Assembly: GCA_025354165.1 (NCBI GenBank) | Contig: JANXNI010000016.1 | Coordinates: 86,599 to 150,598, forward strand | Direction of reading: 5' to 3' | From: Burkholderiales bacterium | GTDB taxonomy: Bacteria; Pseudomonadota; Gammaproteobacteria; Burkholderiales; Casimicrobiaceae | Length of the DNA: 64,000 nucleotides | Shown here: positions 63,001-64,000 of the stretch, in pieces | How the letters are laid out: each line of letters starts with the position of its first letter | Position numbering within the stretch: the first letter of the stretch is position 1 | Made by a program: the position numbers and the translations under genes | Notes under the pieces: model-generated | The model's input: the letters and a program-made list of their open reading frames with translations, nothing else | Told to the model about the DNA's origin: nothing | The model's database searches: none

Positions 63001-64000
63001 CGCATCGGTTCGATTCGGGTCACTACCCAAACTAACTGACGGTACACCGGCGGTCTTGGTGACTTGCAGTGCAGGGGCTCCTGTGACGACGACCGTGGCC
63101 ACTGCGCTGTCGCAGGCTGGCGGATTGGTAACCGGATTGACGCAGATCTGATACGGCACCGTGTAGCTGCCCGGTGTCGCGTTGGCCGGTACCGTGATCG
63201 TGCCGTCCGCGTTCAAGGTGAGCACGCTCGGTGCGCCTGTCCCCGTGAAGCCTTGTGCGCCATTGACCGTAAGCACCACGTTAGCAGGAGTCACGGTCGT
63301 AGCAGAGGTTGCGCCTACTTGGTCGTTGCTGAGAACGGAAGTGGTTACACCGCCTGCTGTCGAGCCAATTGGGCCCAAGCTGTCGTCCAGCGCGTCAATC
63401 ACGGCAACCATTGCATTGGTCGCGTTGTTCGCGCCGTTGCTGTCATTGCTCGCACTCGTCGCGCCGTCCACACCGACGCTCGTCTGCGCGGTGTCGGTGC
63501 CACCGACCGTGCCTGGCATCGTCACCGTCAACGGACAGCTAATCGTGCCACCGGCCAACACACTCGCTGCGGTGCTGCCCGCGCTGAACACACAGGCACC
63601 CGTGGCCACCGTCGCTCCCGCTGGCGCGCCCTGCGCCGCCGTGCAGGTGGCGTTCGTAGCTGCCGTCGCCACCGCTACGTTCTTACATGTCAACGTGCCG
63701 CTAAATACCGCTCCCGGCCCCGCCGTCAACGGCAGACCTGTGATCGATACACTCATGTCAGACGCGCTCGCCGTGATCGTCAGGATCGCGGTGTCACACA
63801 CCGCTGCATTCGGGGCCGGGGCACACAGTTGATAGGTCACCGTGCACGTATCACCGTCAACTGCCGGGTTGGTGTAGCTGGCGACACCGGCATTGGTCAT
63901 CGTGCCCGCAGGGACACAGGTGGTGGCCGTCTGCGTGAAGCTCGAACCCACCGGGAATTTGTCGTTAGTCGAGACGTTGAACGTCCCCGGCGTGCCAGGC
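60043..64000 (-). CDS. DUF11-repeat surface protein with IPTL-CTERM-like sorting signal (C-terminal part)
   Basis: The frame is open to the right edge (about 1,318 residues visible), so the N-terminus is missing. At least six to seven DUF11/Ig-type repeats appear, for example DAGDTVTYLFSVRNTGNVDLTNV and SMTYSITLINNGLAAANG, joined by Thr/Pro/Val-rich linkers. Three tandem units share NVATGTGT and a CATPPC pair. The C-terminus (60046-60132) is IPTVPWWLLAIALLG followed by RTLRQR: an IPTx motif, a hydrophobic helix and a basic cluster, as in IPTL-CTERM proteins cut by exosortase H. It should be anchored or released at the outer surface. A bidirectional terminator follows. Confidence 0.88.
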   Translation of the reverse strand, partial: PGTPGTFNVSTNDKFPVGSSFTQTATTCVPAGTMTNAGVASYTNPAVDGDTCTVTYQLCAPAPNAAVCDTAILTITASASDMSVSITGLPLTAGPGAVFSGTLTCKNVAVATAATNATCTAAQGAPAGATVATGACVFSAGSTAASVLAGGTISCPLTVTMPGTVGGTDTAQTSVGVDGATSASNDSNGANNATNAMVAVIDALDDSLGPIGSTAGGVTTSVLSNDQVGATSATTVTPANVVLTVNGAQGFTGTGAPSVLTLNADGTITVPANATPGSYTVPYQICVNPVTNPPACDSAVATVVVTGAPALQVTKTAGVPSVSLGSDPNRTDAGDTVTYLFSVRNTGNVDLTNVTIGDPKLPALTCVPVATLAVGATANVSCTSGNVYTLTASDVAAGSTTNVATGTGTAPPNTCATPPCLITGTGTATVPSTPNSGITVTKLANPGVLPALGGVISYTILVENTGKTALTNVNVTDPVAGTVTCPGGNPIPALALNGSVICSASYTVTAADVTAGSKTNVATATGTAPPNTCATPPCTVTGSGTTTVSAPSSAPEIKVVKKASPTTAGTIGQVIDYTIVGSNTGNVTLTNVSISDTKIAALTCVPAAPATLTVGQTITCTGSYTLTAADAANASVTNVATGTGTPPSGPPVTATGSATTPVVPIANDDSDSTTLNQPVTTSVSPNDSYPPGSTVSTGGTTTQGGTVTCTPATPATCTYQPPVGFVGTDTYVYTLCLPSPNQTVCDSAIVTITVGTATADLAVQKNGPAAVPAGASMTYSITLINNGLAAANGATFSDTLPPGLTNVSATCAGTAGNGTSPCASIPLNVTSTTISGSVPTFPSGGSVLLTVFATAPATGPLVNTVTITPPPGVVDPVPSNNTSTVTTNVGTPPLAADTSVVKAGPAAVNVLGVIRYVVDVVNAGPGAADGALFTDSVPAVITGVTWTCASSGQAVCPAASGAGNNIVQTIATLPMNGRLRYTVTGTAPPAVTYLVNTATIANPAGITDPNPSNNTSSLPTTVTATLPPVANLSMSKIGPSTVLPNGLVRYTLVASNNGPASADGAMVTDVFPNVLTGLTWTCTASSGATCGAVSGTGNLNLSLPSFSAGSQVTIAVTGTAPSSGTFQNSSRVIAPPTVHDPDPTDDIGGPVVTTVLLAPADLTTTVTLSPSGNLLPNQPVTATVVMSNIGPSPAGNVVVSLQLPTGSTAVTVGAGGSYNAATGTVTWPVIAYVPANTTPAATYSVTFVPPVSGGQVRSDVRTPDVEVTLTNNPAVAQIGVTVVIDEPVPIPTVPWWLLAIALLGVAGRTLRQRATDRK

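Noticed and set aside
1..64000. tRNA, rRNA and CRISPR arrays
   Set aside because: No cloverleaf-type GTTCGA/CCA pattern, no rRNA core sequence and no regularly spaced direct repeats were seen; the dispersed 116-bp elements are not evenly spaced and have no spacers.
60043..64000. Joining the left-edge and right-edge surface-protein fragments as one gene
   Set aside because: Both are on the minus strand, but the left one is an N-terminus leaving the left edge and the right one a C-terminus entering from the right edge, so they are two genes unless the replicon were a 64-kb circle, for which there is no evidence.

Overview
The window looks like chromosomal DNA of a betaproteobacterium of the Burkholderiales type. 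The grounds are the trxA-rho gene pair, a classic prfB with programmed frameshift, ftsK followed by lolA, several TRAP and branched-chain amino-acid (Liv) transporters, a KorABC-type 2-oxoacid oxidoreductase, and two large surface proteins carrying IPTL-CTERM/exosortase-type signals. I cannot name the species. No rRNA, tRNA, CRISPR array, phage or complete IS element was recognised.

Layout: 1-1342 is the start of a large secreted Ig-repeat protein leaving the left edge. 1726-7870 (minus) is a Liv ABC system, livK-livHM(fused)-livG-livF. It is split by a DUF4145 gene bracketed by two ~270-bp inverted repeats. 8023-9350 carries a SRPBCC protein and a myo-inositol oxygenase. 9724-14968 holds korC-korA-korB and a CBS protein. 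15126-25281 is a mixed set: mtfA, rmuC, a DUF2891 gene, guaC, a GIY-YIG gene among short repeats, an MscS channel, an orphan binding protein, a serine hydrolase and an exported msrA. 26606-34261 is a malonate module: a GntR regulator, matA and matB, facing a convergent TRAP operon that has its own divergent GntR regulator.

34479-46185 carries a bactofilin, a class C beta-lactamase-like protein, a ParA-like ATPase with an aminotransferase, a diguanylate cyclase, lolA/ftsK, two small cytochromes c and trxA. Rho follows at 46397. Next come a PIN toxin with a stunted antitoxin frame, a LysR/tautomerase locus, a second TRAP transporter, and then (53634-56933) an unusual operon. That operon encodes a zinc-ribbon protein-kinase-like protein, a von Willebrand A-like protein and an adenylosuccinate-synthetase-like protein. 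Two of its three genes are broken by single-base lesions. A PIG-L deacetylase, a GNAT acetyltransferase and prfB follow, and the right edge cuts a DUF11-repeat protein ending in an IPTL-type sorting signal.

The most striking non-gene signal is a family of seven 116-bp elements (A-G) with full-length dyad symmetry. They begin CAGCTTT, end near AAAAGCTG, and carry a GTCGAC-like core exactly at the centre. One copy supplies the stop codon of the GNAT gene and another abuts the shortened antitoxin frame. I know of no described repeat family with these features. All calls come from reading the sequence; no database search was possible.
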